A DNA stretch of 64,000 nt from positions 12,406,591 through 12,470,590 of the forward strand of contig NC_049980.1 of NCBI RefSeq assembly GCF_000003815.2. The letters run 5' to 3'. The notes under the pieces are model-generated. The model searched no databases and was not told where the DNA came from. It was given only the letters and a program-made list of their open reading frames with translations. Source of the stretch: Branchiostoma floridae (taxonomy: Eukaryota > Chordata > Leptocardii > Amphioxiformes > Branchiostomatidae). A program made the translations under genes and the position numbers. Positions 1 to 13,515 of the stretch are shown here, in pieces. Numbering within the stretch: the stretch's first letter is position 1; each line of letters opens with the position of its first letter.

Positions 1-3000
1 TGAACTATCTGATAGAAATTACGTGTGTTTTCATAAATCGTCAATGACATCCGGTGGTCACAGAAAGAGTTTGAAATATTCTGTCAAACCTTGTTTGCCA
101 ACCACCTGGCGTACCCAACCACCGACAGGCATACATTAACCACATTAAAACCGTCCCGTAAGATTTTACATAATTAAGACCTTCTTGTCGGAAGTAACCA
201 TCCAAAGTCAACAACCATTTTTCCTCAATACCTTAAGTGGGTTGTTATGATCAATATCAAGGATCTCTTGCAAAGACTACAATTCCTGCGTCCCTCACTA
301 TTGCTCTTTGTTGAAATGGGTCGGGGCTGGGATGTTTAAGTTTGCACAAAGTTATGACAGTCTTACCCCTCACCCTACAGATCGTTCAACGTATTTCAGA
401 ACTGATAACGAACAATTATATTACGTTTTGTGTTATTTGAATGCTTTGTGTGTTTTCTGAATTGTACTTTCACATCTTGCATCATATTTGTTGTATTTCG
501 ATAATACAACCAAGGGTAACACAAATCCAATTTCAGTCACGGTATGGTCGCTCAGTGATAGCCGTCTCATAGCAAGAGGACTTAGCATAAGTCAAAATGT
601 TCTTAGAACAAGTGTGAACAGTTTTTGTGCTTCATCCACCTTCATGGACAGTGATATCTAGTGGAAACTGCGCTGATTGCCCACCGCAGTACAGTGTCAT
701 AGTACCCCACGGAAGTACCATCATCGCCAAGTCTTTGAGCGCCTTTAGGAACTGGGAGGTTTGATATCTAACCCGACGTAAACGATCCCCTTTCTGTGCG
801 GTCTTTGTCAGTTTGCAGCGCCGGGAAACTCGCTTTCAATTTCATGGGTGGCGGCGCCTTGTCTCTTCCGCCGGGCTCCCTCCCCTAGCTAACCTTGAGT
901 TAACATTCAAAGCAAATGGCTCTCCTATTACCTCGTTCAGACATGTCTTATTACACCCGTTTCCCTGTTAAACGATTCCGTCCCGCGGGTATTGTACGCT
1001 CTTCATCTTTCTCAACCAGCGACCATGATCTACTACAATTTCATGTATTCCAGCCGGGTGTCAATTTTGCGGTAATGAAGAATACGAGAAGGTCACTATC
1101 TTTTAAACTAGGAAGATGACGTTTTCGGGAACACCACAAAACTCGTGAACAGTCTTTAGCGTTGTACTGTTATTAAGCCTGTGGTCGCTCAGATACTTAA
1201 ACAGGTCAAACTGTTCCTAATTTGGTTTATATTTGTATCTATCTTCTTCAGGAAATGTTGCATTAAGTATTTCGCTTTATGCTTTATCTTTTATACGTAG
1301 ATGTGAATAAAGAAATTAAGAAAAGGATTAAAAAACCTTTTCCAGATTATGGTATAGCAGGAAAGGTAAAAATAATCACCTATGTTCTAGTTCCAATTTG
1401 GAAACATTTATTACCTTTTGATGATTCATAAAATCATAATTTTCAGGGTCCTATCAACCTTGTTATTATTAGAAACACTGCCCCCACATTTGCAGTATTT
1501 CTGTGAATTCTTTATCTTCCCAGATTTACAGAAATTTGGCAGCTGTGTGAGTTTATTTTTTCCAGTACCATTGACCTATTTTGTTTTTATCCTTGCTTTG
1601 ACAAACACAGAATATTATAATGGTTGATACCATTCTCTAGACGGTTCAGGAATAATTTTGCTCTTCCTTCCACCACCCCTTCCCCCTCTGTCCCTTTCTT
1701 CCACCCTACCCCCGCTCGCCGTCCCGAATCCTTTGACCTCTTTATCCCGCCCCACTACACAGCTTGTCACTCCCGCCATTGACAGGCGCGATAACCGCCT
1801 GGTAATAAAATTCATCTCAGATTTTCCAATCCTCCCCGCAAAAGCGGGCAAATCGATTCTTGTTAATTACATCCAATGTGACTCCTCTCCTCTCCGACAC
1901 CGACCCATTGATTTTCAAGCAACCCCGCTTTACATTTGAAAGGCTCGACCCCGGGGAGATTGATCTTACGCGTTTGGAGGGACCTAAACCAATAAGTCAG
2001 CAATAGCAAGCCGCGGAGGATACTGCCAACAAATTAAAATCCCGGGAGTTGGTGCGGCCGCTTGTCGTCCGCCGTAAAACCTTCATTACGCGGGAGAGGG
2101 GAGCCGGTTAGCGCGCCCATGCATCATAACATCACCCCCGTGCATGCACACGTCACGAGAAAAACATAAATACTCTGGTGTTGTAATTTTATTACAGATA
2201 TATGGCTTTGTACACAATACATTATAAGGTCGAGCGCGTGGCGCTCACCTCTCACTTAGACCAGTTTTTCACATATGGCGCACTTCTTCCAGAATAACAC
2301 AACTTCTGACCGCCTTAACCCCGTATAAAGCACGGAAAAGAGTGGCAATAGATAAGAACAATCATATAGGGTCTCTAACGTAAGTACATATCCCTGTGGA
2401 GGACAATAGGTGTACGATTTTAACCAAATTGGCGCACAGATGGCGCTAATGAATATGAAATAGTTCAACGCCCGGGGCCGTGTAACGAAAAAATATCTAT
2501 AATCAGGAAAGTTCTCTCTGAGGATATATTTGCATAAGTCGGCCTAATGCCGCGGTATAAGGTTGTCAATAATTTAGCGTACACACAGTTGATCACTTCT
2601 GAAAGGTGGAGACGCATGATACATATTGATTACGATCTTGTGGCAAATGATGTCGTCATATGTAATTGTTGGTTGGCGCGCTGTGGCACCCTTTCGTAAT
2701 TGCTTATAAACCCTCACTTGACGCGTGCACCACTATAACACTTAACAATGACTCGTCCTATCAAAGTAACACCAGAACATGACTTATCTGAGTAGATGTC
2801 CAGATCATATAACACTTGGGAAATTAAGCACTGTAAACTTTCTGACAAGAAAATGGGAGAAATAGTATCTGGTATTTCCGATGGAAAAGATTCCTGAAGC
2901 CCCCTCCCGAAAGATATTGTGACTGAAATACTTGAAAAAGGACAATTTTGCACAATGCAAACGCTTTTCGAACTTTTGGTGTATCATTACAATGCACGTA

Positions 3001-3603
3001 GCCATTGCGTGATATCTCATGTGATCTGAGCGCAGAAAAACCCCCTGTAAATCTGGTAGTAAAATTGGAATCAGGTTTCGGCCAGAGTTTCCTGGGTATG
3101 ATGTAGAGGTGTGATTTCCCAGACCTGGCAAAGTAATCAAAAATAATCCAGCCTATTTCCTCAACTGTCACTCCTGTACGGAAAATCAATGGCGGGAGGC
3201 ATCTTTTTGTCTCGGCCTATTCGTCTTCCTGACACAAAACGTAAGAGTCGACATTTTTACTTCCGATAGTCAATATCTTAAATTGCTATAAAGACTTGGA
3301 CTCTGAGTCTATCCTAAGTTGTAACACATCACTTTTAACTGCTCTATTAAGAATTCAGGAGGTGCCCACGAACGAGATGTTACGAGTTGATGAGGGACTA
3401 CATAGCATATGCACCGCACACACACACCAAGCACGGAAAATATATAGAACATTGACCTAGGAAAATAAATCTAGGCAGCTACAAGGTGTTAAAGTCTTGA
3501 TGAATTATATGCAGTCAGTGTGGAAATTATCTGCTACCTCCACCGTTGTCATGCTTCCTGACTGGCATCGCATCGCTGGCGGGTCGCTCGGCGGTGACCG
3601 TTG
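1..3603. other. Non-coding DNA downstream of the bHLH gene
   Basis: No reading frame here resembles a known protein or has convincing exon boundaries. Composition is mixed. The stretch around 1660-2120 is richer in CpG and homopyrimidine runs than its surroundings and could be regulatory, but no specific element can be named. The 3' UTR of the minus-strand bHLH gene should lie in the last few hundred bases. I found no clear AATAAA on the minus strand close to the stop codon. Confidence 0.5.
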
Positions 3604-4287
3604 CTACTTGTCGCCGCACTCCTTGCAGAGAGCGGCCGGTGAGGGACGCTGGACCTGGTACGACATCGAGCTCGGCGGCGGGTACAACATGCACTTAGTG
3701 TCCGGAGTGGGAAGGTTGGCCGACGGGTACGGCGTGGTCGGGGTGAAAGCTCCGTCGTAACAGGACATGGCAGCCTGGAGGTTGTGGTTTAGATAAGCGA
3801 CAAGTCTCCTCATTTCCTCCAAGGCGTTAGCCTGCATTAAGATGTAGTTCTTGGCGAGTAGTAAGGTTGCGATTTTGGAGAGCTTCCGAACGGACGGGCT
3901 GTGCGCGTAGGGTATGACGGAGCGCAGTTCGTCTAAAGCGTCGTTCAAGTCGTGCATCCTTCGTCGCTCGCGGGCGTTTATACCGAGTCTGACGGGTACC
4001 TTACGGGACTTCTTCTGTTTACCGTCGGCAGGAGCCTGGTCTACACCTGAGGCAGAACTGTCGTGTCCGTCTTGGTCTTCTGGATAACTGTCTGACAATC
4101 TTCCACCAGTGGGAGAGACGCAAGCTTCGTCCTCCCGATCGCGACTGCCTCCGCCCTCGGCGCCAGGAGTCAAATCGCCCGCGCAGTCGTTCGGTCGACC
4201 CGTTGGGTGCAGACGTTCTAGCTGGTTGTGCTCGATGCTTCTAAAGGCCGTCTCCTCGCCGAAAAGACCGTCCCCACCAGCGTCCAT
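3604..4287 (-). CDS. BHLHE22: bHLH transcription factor, BHLHE22/BHLHE23 (Beta3) type
   Basis: Single-exon gene of 227 aa starting at ATG 4287 and ending in TAG at 3604. The bHLH domain spans about residues 97-157. The basic region [14 protein letters not shown] is followed by helix-loop-helix sequence with [27 protein letters not shown], the hallmark of the Beta3/Olig superfamily. The basic region INARERRR, rather than the INSRERKR of Olig proteins, and [11 protein letters not shown] after helix 2 point to Beta3. The N-terminus is acidic and Gly/Ser/Asp rich, with a KQKKSRK basic patch at about 90-96. The C-terminus is Pro/Ser/Tyr rich and ends near ALCKEC. Vertebrate Beta3 proteins are E-box-binding repressors in neuronal and retinal differentiation, and their genes are also intronless. 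Lancelets would be expected to carry one gene for the vertebrate pair, so the split between BHLHE22 and BHLHE23 may not apply. Family certain, exact orthology likely. Confidence 0.93.
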   Translation of the reverse strand: MDAGGDGLFGEETAFRSIEHNQLERLHPTGRPNDCAGDLTPGAEGGGSRDREDEACVSPTGGRLSDSYPEDQDGHDSSASGVDQAPADGKQKKSRKVPVRLGINARERRRMHDLNDALDELRSVIPYAHSPSVRKLSKIATLLLAKNYILMQANALEEMRRLVAYLNHNLQAAMSCYDGAFTPTTPYPSANLPTPDTKCMLYPPPSSMSYQVQRPSPAALCKECGDK

Positions 4288-4374
4288 CGTGTGTACAACG
4301 CCAATAAAACGGGCCCTTAGTCAAGATTAGCGGCTGCACGGTCCGACTTCCACCGGGCCTGCTTTCAATAAAAC

Positions 4375-4616
4375 ATGTCAGAACTGCGTCTCATCCGCCT
4401 TAAATATGCTGCACATATCTGTGGGCTATCAGAAATACGGTTACATTGTCTGATACCGCGCCGGGATTTGCGCCTGTCAGTTTCCCGCTATGTCAGCCAA
4501 TCGTGCCTCCCAATTAATTACCTCGGTGACAGACGGATAAATTTCACTTATCCCATTGGCCAGTGCGAAGCCACCCGCCAGACCTACGCATTTGCAAACA
4601 CCCCCATAAACAGCTG
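4375..4616 (-). promoter_or_regulatory. Putative core promoter of the bHLH gene (TATA-like plus E-box)
   Basis: On the minus strand TATTTAAG (4406-4399) sits about 115 bp upstream of the ATG, so transcription would start near 4375. A CAGCTG E-box at 4611-4616 lies about 235 bp further upstream and could mediate control by bHLH factors, including auto-regulation. Both are short motifs, and placement relative to the start codon is the only support. Confidence 0.35.
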
Positions 4617-7600
4617 AGATTATACACACACACTGCATACAATGGAAGAGAGAAGCTATCAACTAAATGCAAAAATAGCATATGGTGAATCCAATATAAT
4701 TCTATATCATTACGCACACCTTTATCCGCCGGTGAGAATTTATTGCCCCCGAAGTGGGCACGGGATTACGCCTCAATTTGCTTTCATTCCGCGAAAAGTT
4801 TGATCGGTTCCGTGCCTATTAGAAACGCTTATTGACATTAGGATCTGAATTTGTCTCCATAGAATAGTACATGTGACGTACTGGTGTCCACAGAGCAGCG
4901 TAGAGCCTACCGACAAAGTTTCTCCCTCCTCACAACCTGTCTAACCTTCCGCTCATAACCAGGATTAAACAGAACAAGTAGTCAATGTAATAACGCTAGT
5001 TTCCTCTGCCCTCTCAGAAGCTCTCTATTACCGAGCGACGCGTTGGTTTTTCATGCCTTTTAACTTTCAAAGTCTCCAAGAGTTGCTCTTCGTCTCATCG
5101 ACTTTTCTGACCTTTGGTTGGGCCCGGTTCAGAGGAAACGCCATTAAATTTGCGAGCCGAAGCTGTATCCGGCGGTGCCATGCAGCCGGTCCAATCAAAG
5201 AACCTCCTATCACACCTCCAACAACCTATAGGGCTGAGTATAGATTTTTTCATCAGCGCGGCCGGAGCTTTAGGTAATTTGGAGGAATCTCCAATATTGT
5301 ACAGCGGATATCTCCCGGATGCCGGTAGACTGGAATCAGGAACAAACTCGATAAATAATTGCAACATGTAATGAAGTGCTATCGGAAATTTGTACACGAG
5401 CGCGCGTGAGGTGAGAGCATTTAGTAAACGCTAGGCTGCTCTCCCGACGCCCGTCTCCTCTCCTTTGTGTTCAGAGTCTGGCAGACGATGAGAATGATTC
5501 CCGCGGAAACTAAACGATGGCCCGCCGGTCTTGTCTGCCCCGCTTTTTAGTTGCTCATTCCACGTCTATCGTTTACGGACTGATGGACAATCATGTGGGC
5601 AGACACTATCTGATAAAAGGCAAATCGGAAAATAGGATAGGAATCAACCACGGCCCTCCTATTAAGGGAGATCTCTGCGTTGTTAAGTGTACAAAAAACG
5701 GTCAATTTAGGTCTATTACGGGCGCTAGGCGAAATAGAGGGCATTCGTTTTCCCGTTGACAGACTCATATGTTCTCCTCAATTTAGGCGACGCCTTTGAA
5801 AGGTGCCCGCTGCGCGTAGGGACCCACCGAATACACAAGGCAGATGGGCCGGTGTGAAAAAAGCTTTTCAGGGGTGATACTAATATTTCTCTTCTCCATT
5901 CACACCGGTAATCAAAGGGGTATAAAGTGCGCATACGTAAGTGATTAAGAGGACAAAGCAGGCGAGGGTTATTGAATGTTACACGGGAGCGCAGCGCCGT
6001 GTAGTGATTCTATCGGCCGAAGCGAATGGATCTCCCTCCCGTGAAAAAAGCAATACGGGCCGGGCCGATATCGAGTCGGCGTCGCCGGACGCAACCGCAA
6101 GGTATGTCGGCGCGCACCGGGCGGGAAGAATAACGGATCAGACCCGACAAATGCGATTTATTCCGCCCTATGACCAGATAAAGTTGCGATGGTATTCAGT
6201 AGTGAGGACTACACCAGCGGCTGTCGGCCAGAGATACGGAAGATTCGACTCACTGAGCAGATTTAACAAAAAAACCCATGCATTAGATTATCAATTTCAA
6301 TGCCGGCGACAATAACTCAATACCTCAACTGTCGGATAAGTTTTTTTTTTCTTTCTCGGCTATATCGTATTGTTACCAATACGGTTATATCACTGCGCTA
6401 TTTGTAAAAGATTCTTCTCTTTCTACTCACTGTACGTACATGTACATGTACGCACGAATTGCGACTGTTGTCGTAATAATCTAACCTCAATTACGGCATA
6501 GTGTAGTCGACGTTAAAACTACGCCACGGGGTAGATGGGAATTTGGTGGGAAGAGAGAACAAATGCAGCGGTGGGATTAAGTTCTGCGCGGGACGCTGGG
6601 AGGAAGGAGAATATGGGAAGAGGGCAAAGGAGCGCGCTCGTGTCTGGTAGAAGCCAAGTGAAGTTCCTGGCGTCCCTGTGGAGACTCTGAAAAAGACTTG
6701 CGAAATGCACTTGCCGAGAGCCCATGAAAAACGCATTAGGCATGGCTGGAAACCGTGCAAATAATTCACTACAGCACACCAGGGAGCAAGCCCTCTCCCG
6801 TCAAAGTTATTTTAGACGATGTTCGGCTCCCGTCTTCATATACAGGGTTGTTGTCGCTCAGACCCAGACGTTCTTCCAGCCATGTGCTGTTGCTTAGGCA
6901 GCTGGCATCGTCGACGTACAACACACAAAGCACAACTTTGCTTTTTTCACGTATTTTGTATTCTATTTTGCGCTTTTGTGGCCCGACGGTTGTAGTCCTC
7001 CCTAACCCTTTTGTTTGACTGCATACGGACTCAAGGGCAGAATGCGAGCTTTTGTGTGAGCAGAACACAGAGCATTGCCCTGCAAAGTGGCCGCTTCAAC
7101 CCTCTTCAAACATCAAGTCAAAGACACTACGTTGTTTACTTACAGCATATGTTACCCCGTTCAGAGTTGTTTGGTGGAGTTTAGTTCGGATCGATTCTAT
7201 GAAGGTTTGCGTTCTTACTTTGGTCAGGAAAAGTTCTGGGAAGCGTCTAAAAATCCGTGTATGAACATATGTGCCAGTATTCACTGAGGTGTTTGCGTGA
7301 AATCGCGCATTTGGCCAGAACGGTTGCGAGAGAGACCCCCTCCCCGCTCCAGGACTTTAGGGTTGGAACCCCCTTTTGGCTGGGGAGACAGCGAAAAGGT
7401 TCGGTACAGCTGCACAGGACAGCTCGCCACAATGGATGAAAAATTCCACTTGGTCACGCGAGTTTGGGCGGTTGCTTTCACCTCGAGAGCGGGTCTCTAT
7501 GAGGTACCGTTTGGAGGAGTCCACACGCTGAGAGTTATTCAGACCGTGTAATGGAATAGATCTTAATTAACTCGCGGCGTAAGAAGGCGTGGAAATGTGC

Positions 7601-9239
7601 GACGAGGGACCGGACCCACGGTCACCTCAGGCCTGCGTGCGCGGGAGGGTCAACACTTCTCTCCGCCGGAGAGATGTCATTTCGGCGTGAATGTCACTTT
7701 GGAGTGACCTACCAAGGGCACGGCACTGATCTGATGTTGTCTAGTGTTATAGCCATTCTAATAGAGCCCGAACCAACAATACATTATCCTTCTTCGGCGT
7801 GAAAGTAAGTTCGAGTCAAATTTCATTTGAGCAATGTTTGATGGAGATTCCTGAATCTAGAGCAACACAAATACATCATAAAGATCGGAGACTTTCATGA
7901 ATGTAATTTGAAGATAGGCCAAATGATATATTTATAACGCGTCTCAGAAATATTACGTGCAAGTTTATCGAAATGATATCGCAGGACTTTTGGAAACTTG
8001 TGGCCGAGTACAAGAGGTGGTAGAGAAAAGTTAGGCAACCTTGCGTAAAGTGCGTGGAAAGTGCCAGCCGTTTTTGGACAAGCCTGTAAAATTCATGAGT
8101 CCGTTGCCATGACTACACGCCAATCTGTCGCTAGAGGTGCTTATGTCTTATATGTGGCGAAAGTTTCACATGTAAGAGTACTTTTTTTACAAAGTGGATA
8201 ATATGTATTTGTACATTTAATAAAGTATATTCTGGATCAGTCCATTGAAGACAAAGACAGTAGATATATAAATGAATCACACCACAGTTCGGGCCAAGTT
8301 TTGTCATATTTGCCATGGACACTTCCAAAGAGCTGTCAGGATCGATCCGTGATCCCATCCATCCCACAATGCTCCTGTTGTCTTTGTTTCCGAGCCAAAA
8401 AGCAGGAGGTCGGCGGTACAGACCGCAGGTTGTGACCGCAGGCGACTCTCACCCCGGCTTCCCGCCCCCGTGTGCCACTCCAATTATACGGAGAGGAGCG
8501 CTCAATGTTTTGTTGTGCGTTTTACATTATTTTACACCTCTTTGATGGACAGAAGCGTCGTTGTATTCTGTGTTGTTGGCGGGATGGACTTAACTTCAAA
8601 TACTTCGATGTAATTGTGAGCAAGAGTTCAAACGTTATGACAAAATGTTCTTATGAAACGTAGATTGGGTCGTTCAAAAAGTTTATGAGTAGTTTTAATT
8701 TGAGAGCACTAGTTGCGTGCTAGATGTTTGCGGGGCTGCATTTTACCTTCTTATACTTTAAGAATTCCAATATGAGTCAACTTTTTCTTAAGTCAACTTT
8801 CAGTAGTCAATGTATATGTCGACTTAGGTTAGTGGTTGGATATTTTCATGAGATACAAGAAGTTTGGAAACGGTCAAAGGTTGCAGACAGCATCTGCTCT
8901 CTTTTGTCATTGGATTAAGTAGTCTATATTTCTTTACTGAATGTATTGGGTAGTGTATACATATATTTAAAAAAAGAAGTAATTCATCTTAGACGAGATT
9001 TGAATTGGTAAATGAAGAGGTGGAAAATTATTGGTGTTGAAAACTTTGATGGCGATGCCACCCACTGGTGGTGTCAGGGGTGACCGATACAGGTGGTTAT
9101 GTCGGCGGGACCACGTGACCCCCGGCTGGGAACACGTCTGTGTCAATTTCACGCGGTGACATGCGCAGAGAGGTGCTTTTGTGTTCGGCAGGGTGGGGTC
9201 AGGCCGGCTGAAAATGGCCGCAACTTTGTGTTGTGACAG
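4617..9239. other. Non-coding flank upstream of the bHLH gene
   Basis: No supportable gene. Several GC- and CpG-richer patches (about 4750-6300 and 7300-7720) alternate with AT-rich sequence, as expected for regulatory DNA around a developmental gene. A TAATTA homeodomain-type core occurs near 4515. A palindromic GTACATGTAC cluster lies at about 6434-6452. The open frame at 5941-6315 has no recognisable domain or splice context and is not called. Confidence 0.4.
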
Positions 9240-9500
9240 ACGAGCTTTATTGACGCAACAAAAAGAACAATGACAATGACTTTCGCACGGTCGGAATTTC
9301 TACAAACTGCGAAATACAGAACAGTCAGAAGAAATCTTGAAAATCATCCTTATTAAACAATGAAAAATAACATACCTTAATCTGTAATATCTTGTTTCTA
9401 TCTGGTGGAGCTAGTCGTTGGTTCAGTATCTTTTATAACAACAAAGAAATCGTTTATGTTTTTACCTATATTAACATTGCGAGAGTTGTTACATCTAAAG
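9240..9500. repeat. Diverged duplicate, copy A
   Basis: This segment aligns in order with 10100-10345. Shared landmarks are TTGACGCAACAAAAAG versus TTGACACGACAAAAAG, the (T)CTGGTGGAGCTA versus CAGGTGGGGCTA stretch, then TATCTTTT followed by a TTAACATT/TTAGCATT block. The two copies are about 850 bp apart and well diverged, so this is an old duplication or two copies of an old interspersed element. Confidence 0.45.
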
Positions 9501-10099
9501 ATATGTTAAAATCTGCTTGTGGTGACGATCATCTTACAAAGCTGTTTACAAATTACAAGTATAGCCGCCAGTACCGGTAGACAAAATTATAGCTTTATGT
9601 TAGCTGTCTTATAGGTCTATTCTATTCTCCAGAACAATCAGAATGATAGGAAGATGCTTTAAGCTGTTACATTACATAATATTATGTGCATGAAGCATCA
9701 CGTAGCATTATACCAGTTTGTAAAGAATGACAAATATTCAGCATACTTTTAAGTTCGGTTTAAAAAAAATATAATGTTATAATATGTTACATCGTTAAAA
9801 AAACTCTTTAAAAATTGAGCTGATAGGGACTGCGGTCGACGACATCTGTCGGGTGATATTTCATTAAAAAAGTGGCAATATGTCAAACAAAGTCCCGATA
9901 GGCACGATACAATATTGGAGCCGGACCGCGAGGACCGGAGTTTTTATCGATTTGTCACCACTTTAGTGAGAAGTGGCAATCTGTTAGATCTAACGCTGGA
10001 TGGGTTCGGTCTGTGTAGCCGCTCGCGGGTCCTGGGGAACTTCAGCAGTGATGTTGTGATGTGAGCCGACGCCAGCTCACGGCAGGAATGCATACACTA
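9501..10099. other. AT-rich non-coding spacer
   Basis: Nothing gene-like. AT-rich sequence to about 9830, then a short GC-richer patch at 9900-10090. Confidence 0.4.
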
Positions 10100-10345
10100 G
10101 CTATATTGACACGACAAAAAGTACAGTGACTTTTGTGTGGTCAACTGTAAACTAAAAAAAATAGGGATACAGAGTAAATCGTAACATTCCACTGACTAAA
10201 CTGTAAACAATAAAGGATAACAAAAGCCTTTATACAATCAGGTGGGGCTAAACATTATCTTTTCTAACTACGAAGCAATATTTATTTATTTAGTTATCTT
10301 AGCATTATGAGTGCTGTCGGATCTTATAAGATATAGTCAAATCTA
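10100..10345. repeat. Diverged duplicate, copy B
   Basis: Partner of 9240-9500. The same landmarks occur in the same order and strand, with many substitutions and small indels. No terminal inverted repeats or target duplications are obvious at the ends. Confidence 0.45.
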
Positions 10346-13089
10346 TTTCTAGCATCGAGTATCTTGTAATCTATAGTATACACAGGACTGTGAATAACGA
10401 ATTGCGTAAGATATCATACCAAGAGCATTCCATGACAATGGTATCAGTGTTTAATACAATCCAATTCCACAAAGGGATACGAGCGGAAACAGTAGGAATT
10501 CCATATTCAGATTGCGACAGTATCCTCTGCCAGCTCGTCATTGAGTTATATGTGGCTTTCAAAACTATCCAAAACTATTGCCACTTCCGTAAGTTGACAC
10601 AATGCAAGACTGGGTTCAAGCTTTCTCAAAACTCTTTTATAGAGTTCATAGCTTAACTGATTAATCAGTAAAATAGTAGAAAAGCGCCCCTCGGCCAAAG
10701 CGAAAGCAAGGAAGTCAACGCGTAATGGTTAAACATTTATATTGATATTGCAAACTAGCAGTGTATGGAAAAGGTGTGCTATGATCTTATGTCACCATGA
10801 AACGATAATTGAAATGGTAGTAATAAATTTATTTTAGATACGTGCTCAAAGACACGTGACATATGATAAATTCAAGGATAGATCGTCTTTATGTGAACTA
10901 GTTACTAGTATAGCCATCGCCATCACTGCAGCATATCAATTTCTGAAATATAGTTTTCTTAGGTTTGGCTTTTGATGCTGACATATGCAGTATATATGAC
11001 AGAGACACCCACACTTTTTGCTTGTTCTATACCATTTATCATATCATATTATGTATAATGTCACTACATAGTACACAACAGAAAAAGACTCCACTCCCCA
11101 GAACCCAAGGCGCTGTGCTTCCCCATCCATCTTTGATTTGGCACAACACGCTCAACAGGCATTAAGTAATGGCCCGCGTGGGAGACGGTATCTTTATCCT
11201 CATCAGCTCACAGAAAACATTAAATGGTTTATAAGATTAACGGCCTCCATTCTGCCTACTTCTCCTTGGAGGCAGTCAAGACGCTACAGGCATGTCTTCG
11301 AGGGGAGAGCAGTCAATGTAACTCAGGTATTGACTCTCCAATCACCTGACTGTACTTCATTAAACCGGTTCATTGGTAAAATATCAATTTGCTGTTTACA
11401 ATATGTTGATTTGAGTTCCGATTAATGACAAAACATCATGATATAAAGAATGTATCTGATACTTGGCTTATCTTTACTTATTAGTTACTGGTACGGGAAG
11501 AAAAATTCGCTTAAACAACTTTGCTGTCTTATCTGTAATAATGATAGACATGTTATGCAAATGATTGCACTGCACTATTAAAGGAGGAATGATTAATATA
11601 CCATTATAATAATATATCAGTAAGGTTATGTTTGTAGTGATATGTATTGATATATCAATATATCTTATGATACAACTACTCTGGAAACTACTCTGGGGTG
11701 TAATTATTAACATTTTGCTCCTTTCTTCTGATATCAATGGAAAACCATCACTAGATATATCATGATAACAATTCTTTAATTGTACAGGACAAATCATATA
11801 TGTTGGGCAGACCATCACTGATGTTAACATAATGTCTATATTGTAACTGATTTGTACTATGATGAATGAGAACTGTCTCTGAAAAAGGCAACAGTGGTCG
11901 TTGAAAACTTTATCCTTGTACACAGTTTAGCGATGTACTATGATTGCTACCAACACAGATGAGCTTCCATGATAATTTGAGAAATGTCTCATGGAGAGTT
12001 TTTTCAGGACGTTGACTTAATGATGTCGTAACCCGGTTGACAAAAAACAGTGAACTTCTGATCTACCATCTTGAGTTCTGTTGTAAAAAGACATGAAACA
12101 TACTTGACCTTTGACATACAATATCAAGACCATACCATCTGTCTGTGTCAAGTTGTGTATGGAACATCAGGAAAATATGAAAATAATAACCTATTTGGGG
12201 CAACATTCTAGTTTTCCAGTTTGATCTCATTTTAATGTTAGGTGATATTCTTTATTTTTCTTGTAGACGCAAATCTCAAGATTTACACAACTATTGGTGG
12301 CAGGAGCAAATGATTTTGTGATCCGGTGACGTGCTGATTACGGTTACTGGCGATCATGAAGTCTCCCGAGATTACGCGAGACGACCACCGGAAGAAGAGG
12401 AGGCTCACGGGAGATCACGGGGTCAGACGAGACAGAAGAACCGTGGCGCCGGCCTAAGGCACCTGACTGGCAAGTGCGTGCGGAAACATTACTTCATATA
12501 TCAAGTTAAGCAGACTAGAAATGACCAATGTGACTTTAGAAATGACAAGATGTTTTTTTTTTCTTCTTTAAATTCCCTCCATATCGGCGATAGTGACAAT
12601 GTACGTCTCCTCAACGTGTGAGATACTAAATATCATCACCAATCACTGCAGTACTACACTGTCACTGGCGAAAGGTTGTGGATGCTACCTGAAACGTCTG
12701 ACCAGACCATTTACACATTATCTTGAGTATCTTATCATCTGGATGTGTAATCTTCGTCGACGTATCATGATTGGAAATGTATGGTTAAAGGCACAAATAT
12801 GTTTCTATGTTTGCATTTCTCTTTCAGTGTTGGTGATATATAAGTGTTGGTATTAAAACAGCTACAGAGTAAAAGTTATGATTGCTTTTCTTGGTGCCTG
12901 TGTCAAAATGTCCAACTGCGTTGTCCACTTTACCCTTAACATAAGCGCAATATCTGAATTCCTGGTGTACAGAAATCATAATGATTGTACGTTCACACTT
13001 GACACAAGAAGTAAATCTGAACAGATGGCCGGTCTAGACCTTCCAGAGCTGCCGTCTCCAAAGAATACCCGTCGACAAAAATGGATTAG
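10346..13089. other. AT-rich non-coding DNA
   Basis: No supportable gene. The longest frame (11474-11923, minus) is a low-complexity Ile/Tyr-rich product of AT-rich DNA. A short GC-richer patch at 12330-12480 follows a good pyrimidine tract and TTGTAG at about 12265, so it could be an exon of a non-coding or unrecognised transcript. There is no protein similarity to support it. Confidence 0.4.
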
Positions 13090-13252
13090 TTTTGGGTCAG
13101 GCGACATATTTGATCCTGTGTCCCTCCCCCTTCTGCCTTGACGTCTGGATCACTCCACCATAGACGTTTGTCACTCACATATTGACCTCAACCGACGGGT
13201 TTGATTTAAGCGTCTCAGTCGGTTCAATCTGCGGAAAGAGGCCGTCTTGGCG
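13090..13252 (+). repeat. 163-bp direct repeat, left of gap (copy 1)
   Basis: This 163-bp segment recurs as 13353-13515 on the other side of the 100-N gap. The copies have the same length and differ at only six positions, all within the first 55 bases. See the gap and copy 2 entries. Confidence 0.9.
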
Positions 13253-13352
13253 NNNNNNNNNNNNNNNNNNNNNNNNNNNNNNNNNNNNNNNNNNNNNNNN
13301 NNNNNNNNNNNNNNNNNNNNNNNNNNNNNNNNNNNNNNNNNNNNNNNNNNNN
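13253..13352. other. Assembly gap, 100 N
   Basis: Exactly 100 N, the conventional length for a gap of unknown size. It is flanked on both sides by the same 163-bp sequence, so the true sequence may contain a single copy and no gap. Confidence 0.98.
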
Positions 13353-13515
13353 TTTTGGGTCAGGCGACATATGTGATCCGGGGTCCGTCCCCGTTCGGCC
13401 TTGACGTCTGGATCACTCCACCATAGACGTTTGTCACTCACATATTGACCTCAACCGACGGGTTTGATTTAAGCGTCTCAGTCGGTTCAATCTGCGGAAA
13501 GAGGCCGTCTTGGCG
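13353..13515 (+). repeat. 163-bp direct repeat, right of gap (copy 2)
   Basis: Second copy of 13090-13252. All six differences are a T or C in copy 1 replaced by G in copy 2, clustered next to the gap. Such one-way change looks like low-quality base calling at a read end rather than evolution, so this is probably an assembly duplication. Confidence 0.9.

Noticed and set aside
5941..6315. 124-codon frame, plus strand
   Set aside because: Only a moderate length in GC-richer DNA; no domain, no hydrophobic or repeated structure, no neighbouring exons.
11474..11923. 149-codon frame, minus strand
   Set aside because: Ile/Tyr/Ser-rich product of AT-rich DNA with no recognisable motif or splice context.
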